The translations under genes were made by a program, and so were the position numbers. The notes under the pieces were generated by a model that worked only from the letters and a program-made list of their open reading frames with translations, made no database searches and was not told the origin of the DNA. From an uncultured Bacteroidales bacterium (GTDB lineage Bacteria > Bacteroidota > Bacteroidia > Bacteroidales > P3), in the NCBI GenBank assembly GCA_900316235.1, contig ONCC01000003.1:1-64000 (forward strand): DNA of 64,000 nt. Direction: 5' to 3'. Positions 15,820-24,517 of this stretch are shown here, one piece after another; positions within the stretch are counted from its first letter, which is position 1, and each line of letters begins with the position of its first letter.

Positions 15820-15823
15820 TACA

Positions 15824-16693
15824 ATGAAGAAAGCACTGTTTATACTCTTATTTGCCCTGTCTTTGACTGTCACATTGACAGCTCAAACCATTGACCATAA
15901 GCCTGACGATATCACCAACAGTCAGGAGCAAGGGTATGAGACCCCCATCCCCTTCCCTTTCCTTCGCGAATCTGACATTGTCTGGAGCACCGAAATCTGG
16001 AAAACAATAAATGCAGAGGAGCTTTTCAACCAGTTCTTCTACTTCCCCTACGATGAATATAACAATTTCGGGAAAAAGAGTCTTGCCTACATCCTATGGG
16101 ATGCCATGGCAGCCAACGAAATACCCATTTACGAGGACGATGACCTGCTCGTCCCTATTGACAACTTAACTTTCGTTGAGCGATATACACGAGCTGACAC
16201 CCTGTTACTGGAAATTGGCTACGATGAGGACGACAATGAGATATACCAAACTGTTATCCGACCGAAATATTTCGACGGCTCTGAAATATTCAACTATTCT
16301 TTACGAGAGGTATGGTTTATCGGCCGCCAAGACACTCGCCAGGATTCGCGACGAATGGCCTTGGCTCCTGTCAAGGAAACTTTCCGCGAACTGCCCAACG
16401 GCGAAGTCATCCCCTTGGGAAATATCCCTCTTTTCTGGGTTCCCATGCAGAACATTCTCGTCCGATCCCTTTTGGTACGTTATCAAGCCTACATTGACGA
16501 CAACAGCACCCTTCGTCAACCTTCCTGGGATTGGATCTTCCTCAACCAATACTACCATGCCTATATCACACGGGAATCAAACCCCTACAACCGAAAGATT
16601 CAAGACTATCTCACAGGCGAGGATGCCATCCTCGAGTCGGACTACATTGAAGCAAAGGTCTTCGAAATCGAAGATGCCATGTGGGAATACTAG
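15824..16693 (+). CDS. Second GldN/PorN-family protein (gldN paralogue)
   Basis: 289 residues with a signal peptide ending LTAQT. It shares with GldN the motifs SDIVWSTEIWKTI, ELFNQFFYFPY, IPIYEDDDL, REVWFIGRQDTRQDSRR and the ending LTGEDAILES...MWEY, but differs strongly elsewhere, so it is a paralogue and not a recent copy. Some Bacteroidota carry two such genes (GldN and GldO in Flavobacterium johnsoniae), partly redundant. It lies 8 nt beyond a terminator-like hairpin and has no visible promoter, so its level probably depends on read-through or RNA processing. Its 3' end is 15 nt from the convergent rluA-type gene. Confidence 0.9.
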   Translation: MKKALFILLFALSLTVTLTAQTIDHKPDDITNSQEQGYETPIPFPFLRESDIVWSTEIWKTINAEELFNQFFYFPYDEYNNFGKKSLAYILWDAMAANEIPIYEDDDLLVPIDNLTFVERYTRADTLLLEIGYDEDDNEIYQTVIRPKYFDGSEIFNYSLREVWFIGRQDTRQDSRRMALAPVKETFRELPNGEVIPLGNIPLFWVPMQNILVRSLLVRYQAYIDDNSTLRQPSWDWIFLNQYYHAYITRESNPYNRKIQDYLTGEDAILESDYIEAKVFEIEDAMWEY

Positions 16694-16708
16694 CAAAAGG
16701 ACGGGGAC

Positions 16709-17746
16709 TTATTCTTTCACCTGCACCGAATAATTACGCCAACGCTCAATACACTGCCGCATATCCTCTGGCAGAGGGCTTTCGAAATGCATCTGCTTCT
16801 TCGTTCTCGGATGCACAAAACCTAAGACTAAAGCATGCAACGCCTGTCGCGGCAGCACCTCAAAGCAGTTGTTAACGAATTGCTTGTACTTCGTAAATGT
16901 AGTTCCCTTTAGGATACCATCGCCACCATAGGTGGCATCATTGAAAAGCGGATGACCTATATGACGCATATGTGCACGAATCTGGTGCGTACGACCAGTT
17001 TCCAACACACATTCCACCAGCGTCACATACCCAAAGCGTTCCAGCACTTTCCAGTGAGTCACAGCATGCTTTCCTTTCTGTTCCTCCTCGGATATACCCT
17101 CCTCGTGAGGATAAACACACATCATTCTACGGTCTTTCGGCGAGCGGCCAAGATTACCTTCTATCGTACCGCTCTCTTCCTCAAAATCTCCCCACACCAA
17201 AGCATTATACTTTCTTTCAATCGAATGCTCAAAGAACTGACGGGCAAGAAACGCCTGAGCGTCCTCGTTCTTGGCCACCAGCAACAATCCAGACGTATCC
17301 TTGTCTATCCGGTGTACAAGCAATGGATTTGCATCCGTACCCTGAAGATGATACAACAAGCCGTTGACCAATGTACCATTCCAATTGCCCACACCAGGAT
17401 GCACCACTAACCCCGCCTGCTTGTCCACCACCAGCACATCATCGTCCTCATAGACAATCTTTAAATCAATGGGCTCCGGAAGCAATTCAAACTCATGCGG
17501 CGGCTCCGGTAGCAAAATACTGATTTCATCCAACGGCTTCACTCGGTAGTTGGCCTTGGCAGCTTTGCCATTCACCCTCACACATTCCGCCTTCGTCGCC
17601 GCTTGTATCTTCGTGCGCGACACCCCTTGCAGTCTCATCTGCAAGTAACGGTCAATACGCAGCATCTCCTGTCCACGGTCGACAACGATGTGGTGGTGTT
17701 CATAGAGTTCCTGCTGCTCTTCCAGTTCCAGCTCTTCGTCTGCCAT
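16709..17746 (-). CDS. RluA-family 23S rRNA/tRNA pseudouridine synthase
   Basis: 345 residues. N-terminal S4 RNA-binding domain (about 25-85: MLRIDRYLQMRLQGVSRTKI...ECVRVNGK) and an RluA catalytic domain with the active-site Asp in HRIDKDTSGLLL, plus LETGRTHQIRAHM and HPLFNDATYGG. The size and S4 domain fit RluD-type enzymes that modify 23S rRNA (helix 69), but specificity cannot be read from sequence. Its ATG overlaps the stop of the upstream T9SS cargo gene (TGATG), placing it last in the operon miaB, PASTA protein, cargo, synthase. Confidence 0.92.
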   Translation of the reverse strand: MADEELELEEQQELYEHHHIVVDRGQEMLRIDRYLQMRLQGVSRTKIQAATKAECVRVNGKAAKANYRVKPLDEISILLPEPPHEFELLPEPIDLKIVYEDDDVLVVDKQAGLVVHPGVGNWNGTLVNGLLYHLQGTDANPLLVHRIDKDTSGLLLVAKNEDAQAFLARQFFEHSIERKYNALVWGDFEEESGTIEGNLGRSPKDRRMMCVYPHEEGISEEEQKGKHAVTHWKVLERFGYVTLVECVLETGRTHQIRAHMRHIGHPLFNDATYGGDGILKGTTFTKYKQFVNNCFEVLPRQALHALVLGFVHPRTKKQMHFESPLPEDMRQCIERWRNYSVQVKE

Positions 17747-19620
17747 CAGTGCTTGATTATTATTTTCTTTATGATCACTGTTCCTTGTGAGTCCGCACAG
17801 CGTACCATATACACTCCATTGGGCAGCATCTTTACCGACAATTGGTCACCCTTTCCGGAAGCCACTCGGCGACCCATCATGTCATAGAGCGTCACTGTTC
17901 CCTCTTCATCCATTCCTCTTACCCATATCCTTTCGTCGGCGGGATTCGGATAAATCATCCACTCACCCCCATCCACAATTCTTCCCTCTATTCCCACTGT
18001 TGCGGCGATGCCAAAACAAGGGCGCATCATCAAGGCTCCACACAAAATGCTCTGCTGCCACGAGGTGCTCGTCATGTAATAGATGCGGTCACTCACATTA
18101 TTGTTGCGGTCGAAACCAATATTGATAAAATTGTTGTTACCTTGATCAAATCCCACAAAAACACTTCCATTAACCAGCACCGGTTCCTCCAACTGAAAGC
18201 GGCAATAAGTGTCCAATCCTGCGAAAGCAGGACGACGGCTTGTGTGGTCACGATAAATCACTTGCCCAGGTTGTCCATCGTCATTGCTCCATACCGTAAT
18301 ATTGAACGGGACCGCTTCATTCTCGCCCTCATACGTGCGGTTGAAATATATGTCCAGTGCCGTGAGGGTATCTTCTGTATTCAGGTCGAAACGATAGGCT
18401 AAATAGACATGACTAGCCGTCGAGGTGAGACCATAACCATTCTCCGCCGTGCCGTCGTCATAGGCGTAATAGTTGCCAAACACCTGACGGAAACGCACCG
18501 TGTCATTATTCGTATAGTCGTCGCCACCCACACCCTCACGCACCGTGTGAACCACAGTATACACCCCTTCCAGCTCGCCCTCCGGAAACACATACGCCAC
18601 TGCCGGAGAGGCATGGGCTGGCGATTCCTGATAGCTTCCGTCGGGAAGATAAGGCGGCGCATTCTCATAGCCACCATCATATTGATAGAGAGTATCTCCA
18701 TTATCGTCTAGAATAGCATACTTATATTGTGTAGCCAACTCCGAACTGTAAAGATTAGTGATAACCATAGACAAATTGTCCACCATATCGCTCTGGCGGT
18801 ATTGGCGTGCCGGCATGGCCTGGTAGATCGTTAACATTGAGGGCGCCGGATTCACAAAAGCCACGTCGCGGAACTCAGGAATGCTCGACGCAGTGCGATT
18901 GCGGTCGAGGAAAATATAGTCCAGATGCCAATAGTCACAGTTCCCCGCCAGCCCAGGTTTCGTTGTGCTGGTCAAACTGGCATAGTTCCTAAATCGGAAA
19001 GCAAAATTGGCATTGAAGAAATCAGTTCCTCTGAGCGTGAGGGCTACATACTGCCACTCCCTGCCGGTTTCTGCTATCAACGAGTCCACATCAACACCGC
19101 GATGCGCCCACACAGTAACCCATGTACTGTCACTGCTCCTATAGAAATCGAGCATCAAAGAATCCCATGTCTCGGGGGCATCGCCGGTACGGCACCACAA
19201 ATCGCCTTTACCTCCCCCAGGAAGGTAGTAGAAACTCAGAACTACCGAGTCAGCTTCCGTAAGGCCACTGAGGTCGATGCTACGCGAACAGAGTGTGTCG
19301 CCAGCAAAACGGCCGACCGAAGCATCGGCATAAAGCCTTCCATCAGCGCCAATAGCATCAAGTGTTGCCACACCCACCGTGGGTGGCAGCAAGCCTGCAC
19401 CCGTAGCCACTGATGCACCTCCCTCTGTCATCCAACGATCCTGCGAGGGAGTTCCTGTGACAGACGAAAAATCATCGAAGAAAGGCAACGTGAGGGGGAA
19501 GGAGGAACCCTTACGGGGAGACACCGACCTAGGACCTGTCTGCAGGGGCAGCAGAACTTCCTGCGATTGCAGAGCCATACCCTGCAGGACAAAAAGCGCG
19601 ACTAGTAGTTTCTTTACCAT
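17746..19620 (-). CDS. Secreted protein with T9SS type A sorting domain
   Basis: 624 residues. Signal peptide ending LQSQE, then a choice-of-anchor/jelly-roll-like beta domain beginning FFDDFSSVTGTPSQDRWM (about 50-240) and further beta sandwich domains. The C-terminal ~80 residues form a type A sorting domain: WMIYPNPADERIWVRG, TVTLYDMMGRRVASG, LPNGVYMVR and a Lys/Ile-rich tail. It should be exported by the T9SS encoded nearby and fixed at the surface. Specific function not recognised. Overlaps the PASTA gene by 7 nt and the synthase gene by 1 nt, so it is translationally coupled to both. Confidence 0.88.
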   Translation of the reverse strand: MVKKLLVALFVLQGMALQSQEVLLPLQTGPRSVSPRKGSSFPLTLPFFDDFSSVTGTPSQDRWMTEGGASVATGAGLLPPTVGVATLDAIGADGRLYADASVGRFAGDTLCSRSIDLSGLTEADSVVLSFYYLPGGGKGDLWCRTGDAPETWDSLMLDFYRSSDSTWVTVWAHRGVDVDSLIAETGREWQYVALTLRGTDFFNANFAFRFRNYASLTSTTKPGLAGNCDYWHLDYIFLDRNRTASSIPEFRDVAFVNPAPSMLTIYQAMPARQYRQSDMVDNLSMVITNLYSSELATQYKYAILDDNGDTLYQYDGGYENAPPYLPDGSYQESPAHASPAVAYVFPEGELEGVYTVVHTVREGVGGDDYTNNDTVRFRQVFGNYYAYDDGTAENGYGLTSTASHVYLAYRFDLNTEDTLTALDIYFNRTYEGENEAVPFNITVWSNDDGQPGQVIYRDHTSRRPAFAGLDTYCRFQLEEPVLVNGSVFVGFDQGNNNFINIGFDRNNNVSDRIYYMTSTSWQQSILCGALMMRPCFGIAATVGIEGRIVDGGEWMIYPNPADERIWVRGMDEEGTVTLYDMMGRRVASGKGDQLSVKMLPNGVYMVRCADSQGTVIIKKIIIKH

Positions 19621-20492
19621 TGCCAGTTTTCATCAATATCCTCAGGACTCGGGCGTCCGTCGTTCTCTTGTTCAGTGATAATAATCTTGCTCGAATCCAC
19701 CTTGAAATCCGTTACCATCTTGCTGATATCAGCATTGTCGGCATCTATGTACCACAAATCGACACTAGTGCCGTACGGATATTTATTCACCCCCGTATAG
19801 TCGGGTTCCTGACGGTAGACCACTGCTGTGAGTTTGTTTTTCACCCCACGGAAATATTCCGTTCCTACGTTGAGCGACACAGACAGAATATCTCGACGTG
19901 CCTTGTCGGCAGTCTTGCCTATGACAAATGGCACACTGTTCTCGCCGTCGCCGTCGCCACTACCCACCACCAAATCCACCACCGAGCCTCGGGGAATCTG
20001 CTGGCCAGCATAGAGAGTTCGGCCTTTACAACTCTGATTCACAACACTGTTTTTATAGGGATCTTCAACGAAGGTCAGTTTGCCAGCCACCAGTCCAACA
20101 GCATACAACTCCGACACCGCCTGTCGAACAGAGAGGCCAGCCAGTTCAGGCAAAATAGCATCATCGGCATTATAAGCCGTGATACTCACATACACCTTAC
20201 GTCCACTCTTGACCATGGTCCCTCCTTGGGGATCCTGTGTCAGAATAATGCCGCCCTCTGCCCCATCACGGAAAATGGAATCCATCACCACAAAGTCGAG
20301 GTCTATCTCGTTGGTGGCCATCGCCTCGGCGATATTCTTGTTCACGAAGTCGGGCATCACATATTCCTTACCCTGCCGCGCATAGATGCGGATAAAGATG
20401 AGCACCACCGCCAGTATCACCAACGACACGCCAACCATAACCAGCAGATGCATCAACCAGGGGTATTTTTTCAAAATGTTTTCTTTTTCCAT
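19614..20492 (-). CDS. Single-pass membrane protein with PASTA domains
   Basis: 292 residues. Short cytoplasmic start, one transmembrane helix (about 14-35), then three PASTA-like repeats outside: MPDFVNKNIAEAMA..., LPELAGLSVRQAVSELYAVGL... and VPFVIGKTADKARRDILSV.... A disordered acidic tail follows (EQENDGRPSPEDIDENWQW). There is no kinase domain, so it is not a PrkC-type kinase; PASTA modules elsewhere bind peptidoglycan fragments or aid penicillin-binding proteins. Lies 41 nt after miaB and overlaps the next cargo gene. Confidence 0.88.
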   Translation of the reverse strand: MEKENILKKYPWLMHLLVMVGVSLVILAVVLIFIRIYARQGKEYVMPDFVNKNIAEAMATNEIDLDFVVMDSIFRDGAEGGIILTQDPQGGTMVKSGRKVYVSITAYNADDAILPELAGLSVRQAVSELYAVGLVAGKLTFVEDPYKNSVVNQSCKGRTLYAGQQIPRGSVVDLVVGSGDGDGENSVPFVIGKTADKARRDILSVSLNVGTEYFRGVKNKLTAVVYRQEPDYTGVNKYPYGTSVDLWYIDADNADISKMVTDFKVDSSKIIITEQENDGRPSPEDIDENWQW

Positions 20493-20533
20493 GTCGAAAA
20501 ACGATATACCGTAATAACGTAAAAACTACAATA

Positions 20534-21841
20534 TTATTGCACCAGCGTACCAATCAGTGTCGCCGCGGTGACGTTCTTCACCCTTACGGTGCGGTAGGTA
20601 CCCGGAACGGCATCGCCACGGTCGAACACCAGCACCTTATTCTGACTATTGCGTCCGAAGAGCTGCTCCTTTGAGCGATGGCTTTCGCCTTCCACCAGCA
20701 CCTCGTATTCCTTACCCACCTCTTTCTTGTTGTTCTCCAGAGCAATTTCACCTTGTAAGGAGATAATCTCGTTCAGTCTCCGCGTTTTCTCCTCCTCGGG
20801 AATGTCGTCAGCCAAATGCTTCCAAGCATAGGTACCTTCGCGCAGCGAGTATTTGAACATGTAGGCATAGTCGTAGCGCACCTTGCGAAAGAGTTCCAGC
20901 GTGGCTTCATGGTCATCATGGGTCTCTGTACTGAAACCTGCAATAACATCGGTAGTAATCGAGCAGTCAGGCATATAGCGGCGAATAGTCCCCACCCTAT
21001 CGAGGTACCATTCCACGGTATACTTACGGTTCATCAGCTTTAACATGCGGTTGCTACCGCTCTGCACCGGCAGATGGATACAGCGGCAAATATTGTCGTG
21101 AGCTGACATCACTTCCAGTAACTTGTCGCTGAGATCTTTGGGGTGCGACGTGGCGAATCGGACCCGCAACTGCGAATCAATCTCCGCTACCTGGCGTATC
21201 AATTCTGGAAAATCACAGGAGGAGGAATAGCTGTTCACATTCTGTCCCAGCAGCGTCACCTCTCGGTAACCCTGTTCAAAGAGAGTACGGGCCTCATGAA
21301 CAATAGTCTCAGGGTCGCGGCTACGCTCGCGGCCACGCGTGTAGGGCACTACGCAGTAGGCGCAGTAATTCTGGCAGCCACGCATAATGCTGATATAAGC
21401 CGAAATACCATTACCAGCCAAACGCACAGGCTCGATGTCGGCATAGGTCTCAGTGGTACTCAGATCCACCTCGGCTGTCTTTTGACCTCGACGCACCTGC
21501 GCCAACATTTCCGGCAGCCGCCTATAGGCATCGGGACCACATACGAAACTCACATTTTCCTCCTCGGCCATCAGGCGGCTCTGTAGCCGCTCTGCCATAC
21601 AGCCCAGCACCCCCACGCGGAGATTATGCCTGCGACTCTGCAGCGCCTTCAACTCACGCACACGGTGACGCACCCTCTGCTCGGCATTGTCACGGATGGC
21701 ACAAGTATTGATAAGTATGAAATCGGCATCCTCCACACTCTCACAGACGCCATATCCCGCCTTTGTCAGGATAGCTGCAATCACCTCACTGTCTGCAAAA
21801 TTCATCTGACAGCCATAGGTTTCTATATATATATTCTCCAT
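20534..21841 (-). CDS. miaB: tRNA-2-methylthio-N6-dimethylallyladenosine synthase MiaB
   Basis: 435 residues from the ATG at 21841 (ENIYIETYGCQMN); an upstream in-frame ATG would place the start beyond the promoter box. The N-terminal UPF0004 domain has the three auxiliary-cluster cysteines (YGCQMN, INTCAIRD, LGCMAERL). The radical-SAM motif is RGCQNYCAYCVVPY, with TRGRERSR after it, and the C-terminal TRAM domain ends ATLIGTLVQ. MiaB methylthiolates i6A37 in tRNAs reading U-starting codons. First gene of a four-gene minus-strand operon. Confidence 0.95.
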   Translation of the reverse strand: MENIYIETYGCQMNFADSEVIAAILTKAGYGVCESVEDADFILINTCAIRDNAEQRVRHRVRELKALQSRRHNLRVGVLGCMAERLQSRLMAEEENVSFVCGPDAYRRLPEMLAQVRRGQKTAEVDLSTTETYADIEPVRLAGNGISAYISIMRGCQNYCAYCVVPYTRGRERSRDPETIVHEARTLFEQGYREVTLLGQNVNSYSSSCDFPELIRQVAEIDSQLRVRFATSHPKDLSDKLLEVMSAHDNICRCIHLPVQSGSNRMLKLMNRKYTVEWYLDRVGTIRRYMPDCSITTDVIAGFSTETHDDHEATLELFRKVRYDYAYMFKYSLREGTYAWKHLADDIPEEEKTRRLNEIISLQGEIALENNKKEVGKEYEVLVEGESHRSKEQLFGRNSQNKVLVFDRGDAVPGTYRTVRVKNVTAATLIGTLVQ

Positions 21842-21865
21842 ATTTGACACTAAAAAATCAAACTG

Positions 21866-21873
21866 CAAAGATA
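21866..21873 (-). promoter_or_regulatory. -7 box of the miaB operon
   Basis: Minus strand TATCTTTG, 24 nt upstream of the miaB ATG. The -33 element is unclear. Confidence 0.6.
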
Positions 21874-21960
21874 CGATGATTTTTTTAAACATCAACAACA
21901 AAAAACTGTAAAAGTCCCAAATAGATGTAACATAGGATTAACGACAGATCATCGATTTGC

Positions 21961-22040
21961 CATCGACCTACCATCTCCTACTATGGTAAGGGATGGGTAG
22001 GAGGTGAGTAGGGGTTGAGTAAGAGTTGAGTAAGAGCGGG
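21961..22040. repeat. 11-nt tandem array with partial inverted arm
   Basis: TGGGTA or TGAGTA cores at 21994, 22005, 22016 and 22027, spaced exactly 11 nt. Left of it lies CCTACCATCTCCTACT (from 21968), an imperfect complement of the first units. The spacer 21842-22189 otherwise holds only the two divergent promoters and AT-rich sequence. Confidence 0.8.
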
Positions 22041-22152
22041 TGGCTTCTTATCACTAATTATCAGATGGTTACAAATTCAGAAATAAAAGGACCTTTCTCA
22101 TATTTTCCAGCAGATTCCGTAATACATTCTTTCTTAATATTTTAGATTCATT

Positions 22153-22185
22153 TTTGCATCAAATCAGTTTTTTTTCATATCTTTG
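22153..22185 (+). promoter_or_regulatory. Promoter of the DUF5103 gene, leaderless transcript likely
   Basis: -33 TTTG (22153-22156), 21-nt spacer, -7 TATCTTTG (22178-22185). The ATG is at 22190, about where transcription should begin. Confidence 0.7.
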
Positions 22186-22189
22186 CAGC

Positions 22190-23464
22190 ATGAAAAAGAT
22201 GATTCTGTTTTTTGTGGCAGTTTGTTTCGGCTGCTCCGTTTGGGGACAACCGAGGGTGAGTGATTCGGCGTGGAGGTCGGACGTGAAGACGGTGACGCTG
22301 ACGCGGAGCGGCGTGGAGCTGGAGGCGCCTGTGCTAACATTGGGCAAAGGAGAGAGGATGCTGTTGCAGTTCGATATTTTGGCTGACGAGGCTGAGAATC
22401 TGCGCTACACGATAGCTCATTGCGATGCTGACTGGAGACGTGATGAATTGGAGCCCTACGATTTCATGAACGGTTTCGAAAGCGGTGAGATTGAGAACAT
22501 TGAGTTTTCATTTACCACCTTGCGTCCCTTCATCCACTACCACCAAATGATTCCTGCCAAATATACAGACTTCACACACTCAGGGAACTATGTAGTCTAT
22601 ATCGTCAACGAAATTGGCGACACACTGCTCTCGCGTCGCTTTTGGGTGAGCGAGACCGGGGTGAAAGTGGAGGCCGAATTGGCGCGTCCCTACGACGGGA
22701 TGGACATTACGAAGCGGCAGGAGGTGGACGTTTTAATCAAGAATTCAGAAACAAGAGACAATAATTCTTTTATCCAACAACTTAGACCTGAATATGAGCG
22801 TATTCTATTACAACAGAACGGACGCGAGGACAACATACGGTGGCTGGAATTCAGCGGCTACGATGGGGCGGCGCTGTGCTACCGCTTCCGCCAGAGCAAT
22901 ATCTTCTACGGCGGCAACACGTTCCGCTATTTTGACTGCAGCAATCTCCGGTCGCCGATGTACAACATTGTGAGGATTGAGGAATACGGCGGCGAAGTCT
23001 TCGCCATGGTGCGCCCCGAAGAGAACCGCAGCAAGAAACACTATCTCAATGATAAAACCCTAAACGGCGGCATGAAGGTCAATGTGTGGGACCGCCAGAA
23101 CAAGGCATTGCAGGCCGACTATGTGTGGGTGAATATCAGCCTGCCTATGGCACAACCATGGCTCGACAAGAGCGTCTACGTAGTGGGGCAACTGACGGAC
23201 TGGAAGCTCGACTCGACGAGCCGCATGGACTATGTGCCAGAATACAAGGCGTATGTGAAGCGGCTGCTGTTAAAGCAGGGCTACTATTCTTATTTATTGA
23301 TAGTTAAGAACCATGACTTAAGAAATAATGGAATTGAGCAGTCAGCGACAGAATGGCTAGAGGGAGACCACTGGGAGACGCCCAACCAGTACACCATCTT
23401 TGTCTACCACCGCGAGCCCAGCGACCGCGCCGACAGGCTCATCGCCGTCAGGCGGATTCAATAG
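22190..23464 (+). CDS. DUF5103 protein (T9SS plug protein)
   Basis: 424 residues from ATG 22190; an upstream in-frame ATG would lie on the -33 box. Signal peptide ending SVWGQ, then the DUF5103 pattern: TLTRSGVELEAPVLTLG, LRYTIAHCDADWRRDEL, YDFMNGFESGEIENIEFSF, YTDFTHSGNYVVYI and a C-terminal ETPNQYTIFVYHREPSDRADRLI. Proteins of this family bind the SprA translocon of the T9SS and plug its channel. The 3' end overlaps the convergent tilS gene by 108 nt. Residues 180-200 are rich in Asn/Ser and variable. Confidence 0.9.
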   Translation: MKKMILFFVAVCFGCSVWGQPRVSDSAWRSDVKTVTLTRSGVELEAPVLTLGKGERMLLQFDILADEAENLRYTIAHCDADWRRDELEPYDFMNGFESGEIENIEFSFTTLRPFIHYHQMIPAKYTDFTHSGNYVVYIVNEIGDTLLSRRFWVSETGVKVEAELARPYDGMDITKRQEVDVLIKNSETRDNNSFIQQLRPEYERILLQQNGREDNIRWLEFSGYDGAALCYRFRQSNIFYGGNTFRYFDCSNLRSPMYNIVRIEEYGGEVFAMVRPEENRSKKHYLNDKTLNGGMKVNVWDRQNKALQADYVWVNISLPMAQPWLDKSVYVVGQLTDWKLDSTSRMDYVPEYKAYVKRLLLKQGYYSYLLIVKNHDLRNNGIEQSATEWLEGDHWETPNQYTIFVYHREPSDRADRLIAVRRIQ

Positions 23465-24517
23465 AATATGCTGGCGTTCAATACGCGAAAAGCCCTTATC
23501 TTTAAGGTAGTCACTCAAAAGGCGACTACCTTTTTTGAGCTTTATGCGATCACCCGGCTGAGGATGCCGGCCGGGTGCAGGCTCCCTATTGGGTGCAACG
23601 AGGAGTTGTCCGCGATGAATCTCGGCCACATGGGTCGACGAATAGAATAATTTCCCCCCCTCCTTGGCTGCAAGGATGTCTTCCACTGTGGAAGCATTGA
23701 AACCATAGGGGCGGAGGAACTCGAAAAGAGCAGGAGTATGATAGCAATCTATGGCAAAGATTGGGAAGGGAAGTGCAGAGAGGGAGGATGGGTAAGGCTT
23801 TACATATCGCGAGCGTAACTCTCCAATATATTCTTTATACAGAATCTCCGTATCGTACAGTCGCTCGATGTTGGCTGCCATAGTAGAGTCTATTGAGGGA
23901 TAGAGTTCCCTCAACAGCGGCATCAATCGCAGCCGTATCTGATTGCGGCGGGCGTCCAACTCTGCGTTGGTGTGGTCCTCCACGTATTCCAGACAATTCT
24001 CTTCAACGTAGGTGTCAATCTCAGCCCGAGAAAAGCAGAGCATCGGACGGATAACTCCATTCACTTTTGGCCGAATGCCATGGAGACCGCTGATTCCAGT
24101 ACCACGAAAAAGGTTGAGGAAGAATGTTTCGATGGAATCGTCGCGGTGGTGAGCTGTGGCCACAACAGGGTAGCCGTGCTCTTGGCATAGGTCGGAGAAC
24201 CACGCGTAGCGCAACTCCCGAGCAGCCTCCTCGATGCTTTGTCCGTGTGTAGCAGCATGTGCACGGGTGTCGAAGTCGATGGTATGGAACGAAACACCAT
24301 AGCCTTCAGCCAAAGAGGCTACAAACTGCTGGTCACGGTCGCAGTCACCAGGACGCAAATGGAAGTTGCAGTGGGCGATGGCAAAAGGGATGTATGCGTG
24401 GTGGAAGAGGTGGGCCATGCAGGCCGAGTCGCGCCCACCGCTAATGGCAAGCAACACCTGCTGCCCCGAAGGGAAGAGGTGTTGCTCGCGAACATAGTCT
24501 ATGAACCGGCGAAGCAT
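23357..24517 (-). CDS. tilS: tRNA(Ile)-lysidine synthetase TilS
   Basis: 386 residues. The N-terminal PP-loop ATPase has SGGRDSACMAHLF (about 26-38), then AHCNFHLR, TAHHRDDSIETFFLN and GTGISGLHGIRP, all typical. The C-terminal domain is recognisable (KLKKGSRLLSDYLKDKGFSRIERQHILLN), but the last ~30 residues (GAVAGLAVVDKDGV...) look unlike the usual ending and correspond to the part that overlaps DUF5103 on the other strand. TilS converts C34 of tRNA-Ile(CAU) to lysidine and is essential. Its ATG overlaps the stop of the giant gene upstream (TGATG). Confidence 0.93.
   Translation of the reverse strand: MLRRFIDYVREQHLFPSGQQVLLAISGGRDSACMAHLFHHAYIPFAIAHCNFHLRPGDCDRDQQFVASLAEGYGVSFHTIDFDTRAHAATHGQSIEEAARELRYAWFSDLCQEHGYPVVATAHHRDDSIETFFLNLFRGTGISGLHGIRPKVNGVIRPMLCFSRAEIDTYVEENCLEYVEDHTNAELDARRNQIRLRLMPLLRELYPSIDSTMAANIERLYDTEILYKEYIGELRSRYVKPYPSSLSALPFPIFAIDCYHTPALFEFLRPYGFNASTVEDILAAKEGGKLFYSSTHVAEIHRGQLLVAPNREPAPGRHPQPGDRIKLKKGSRLLSDYLKDKGFSRIERQHILLNPPDGDEPVGAVAGLAVVDKDGVLVGRLPVVSL

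Noticed and set aside
19614-20492. PrkC-type Ser/Thr kinase suggested by PASTA repeats
   Set aside because: There is no kinase domain before the transmembrane helix, only about 13 residues.
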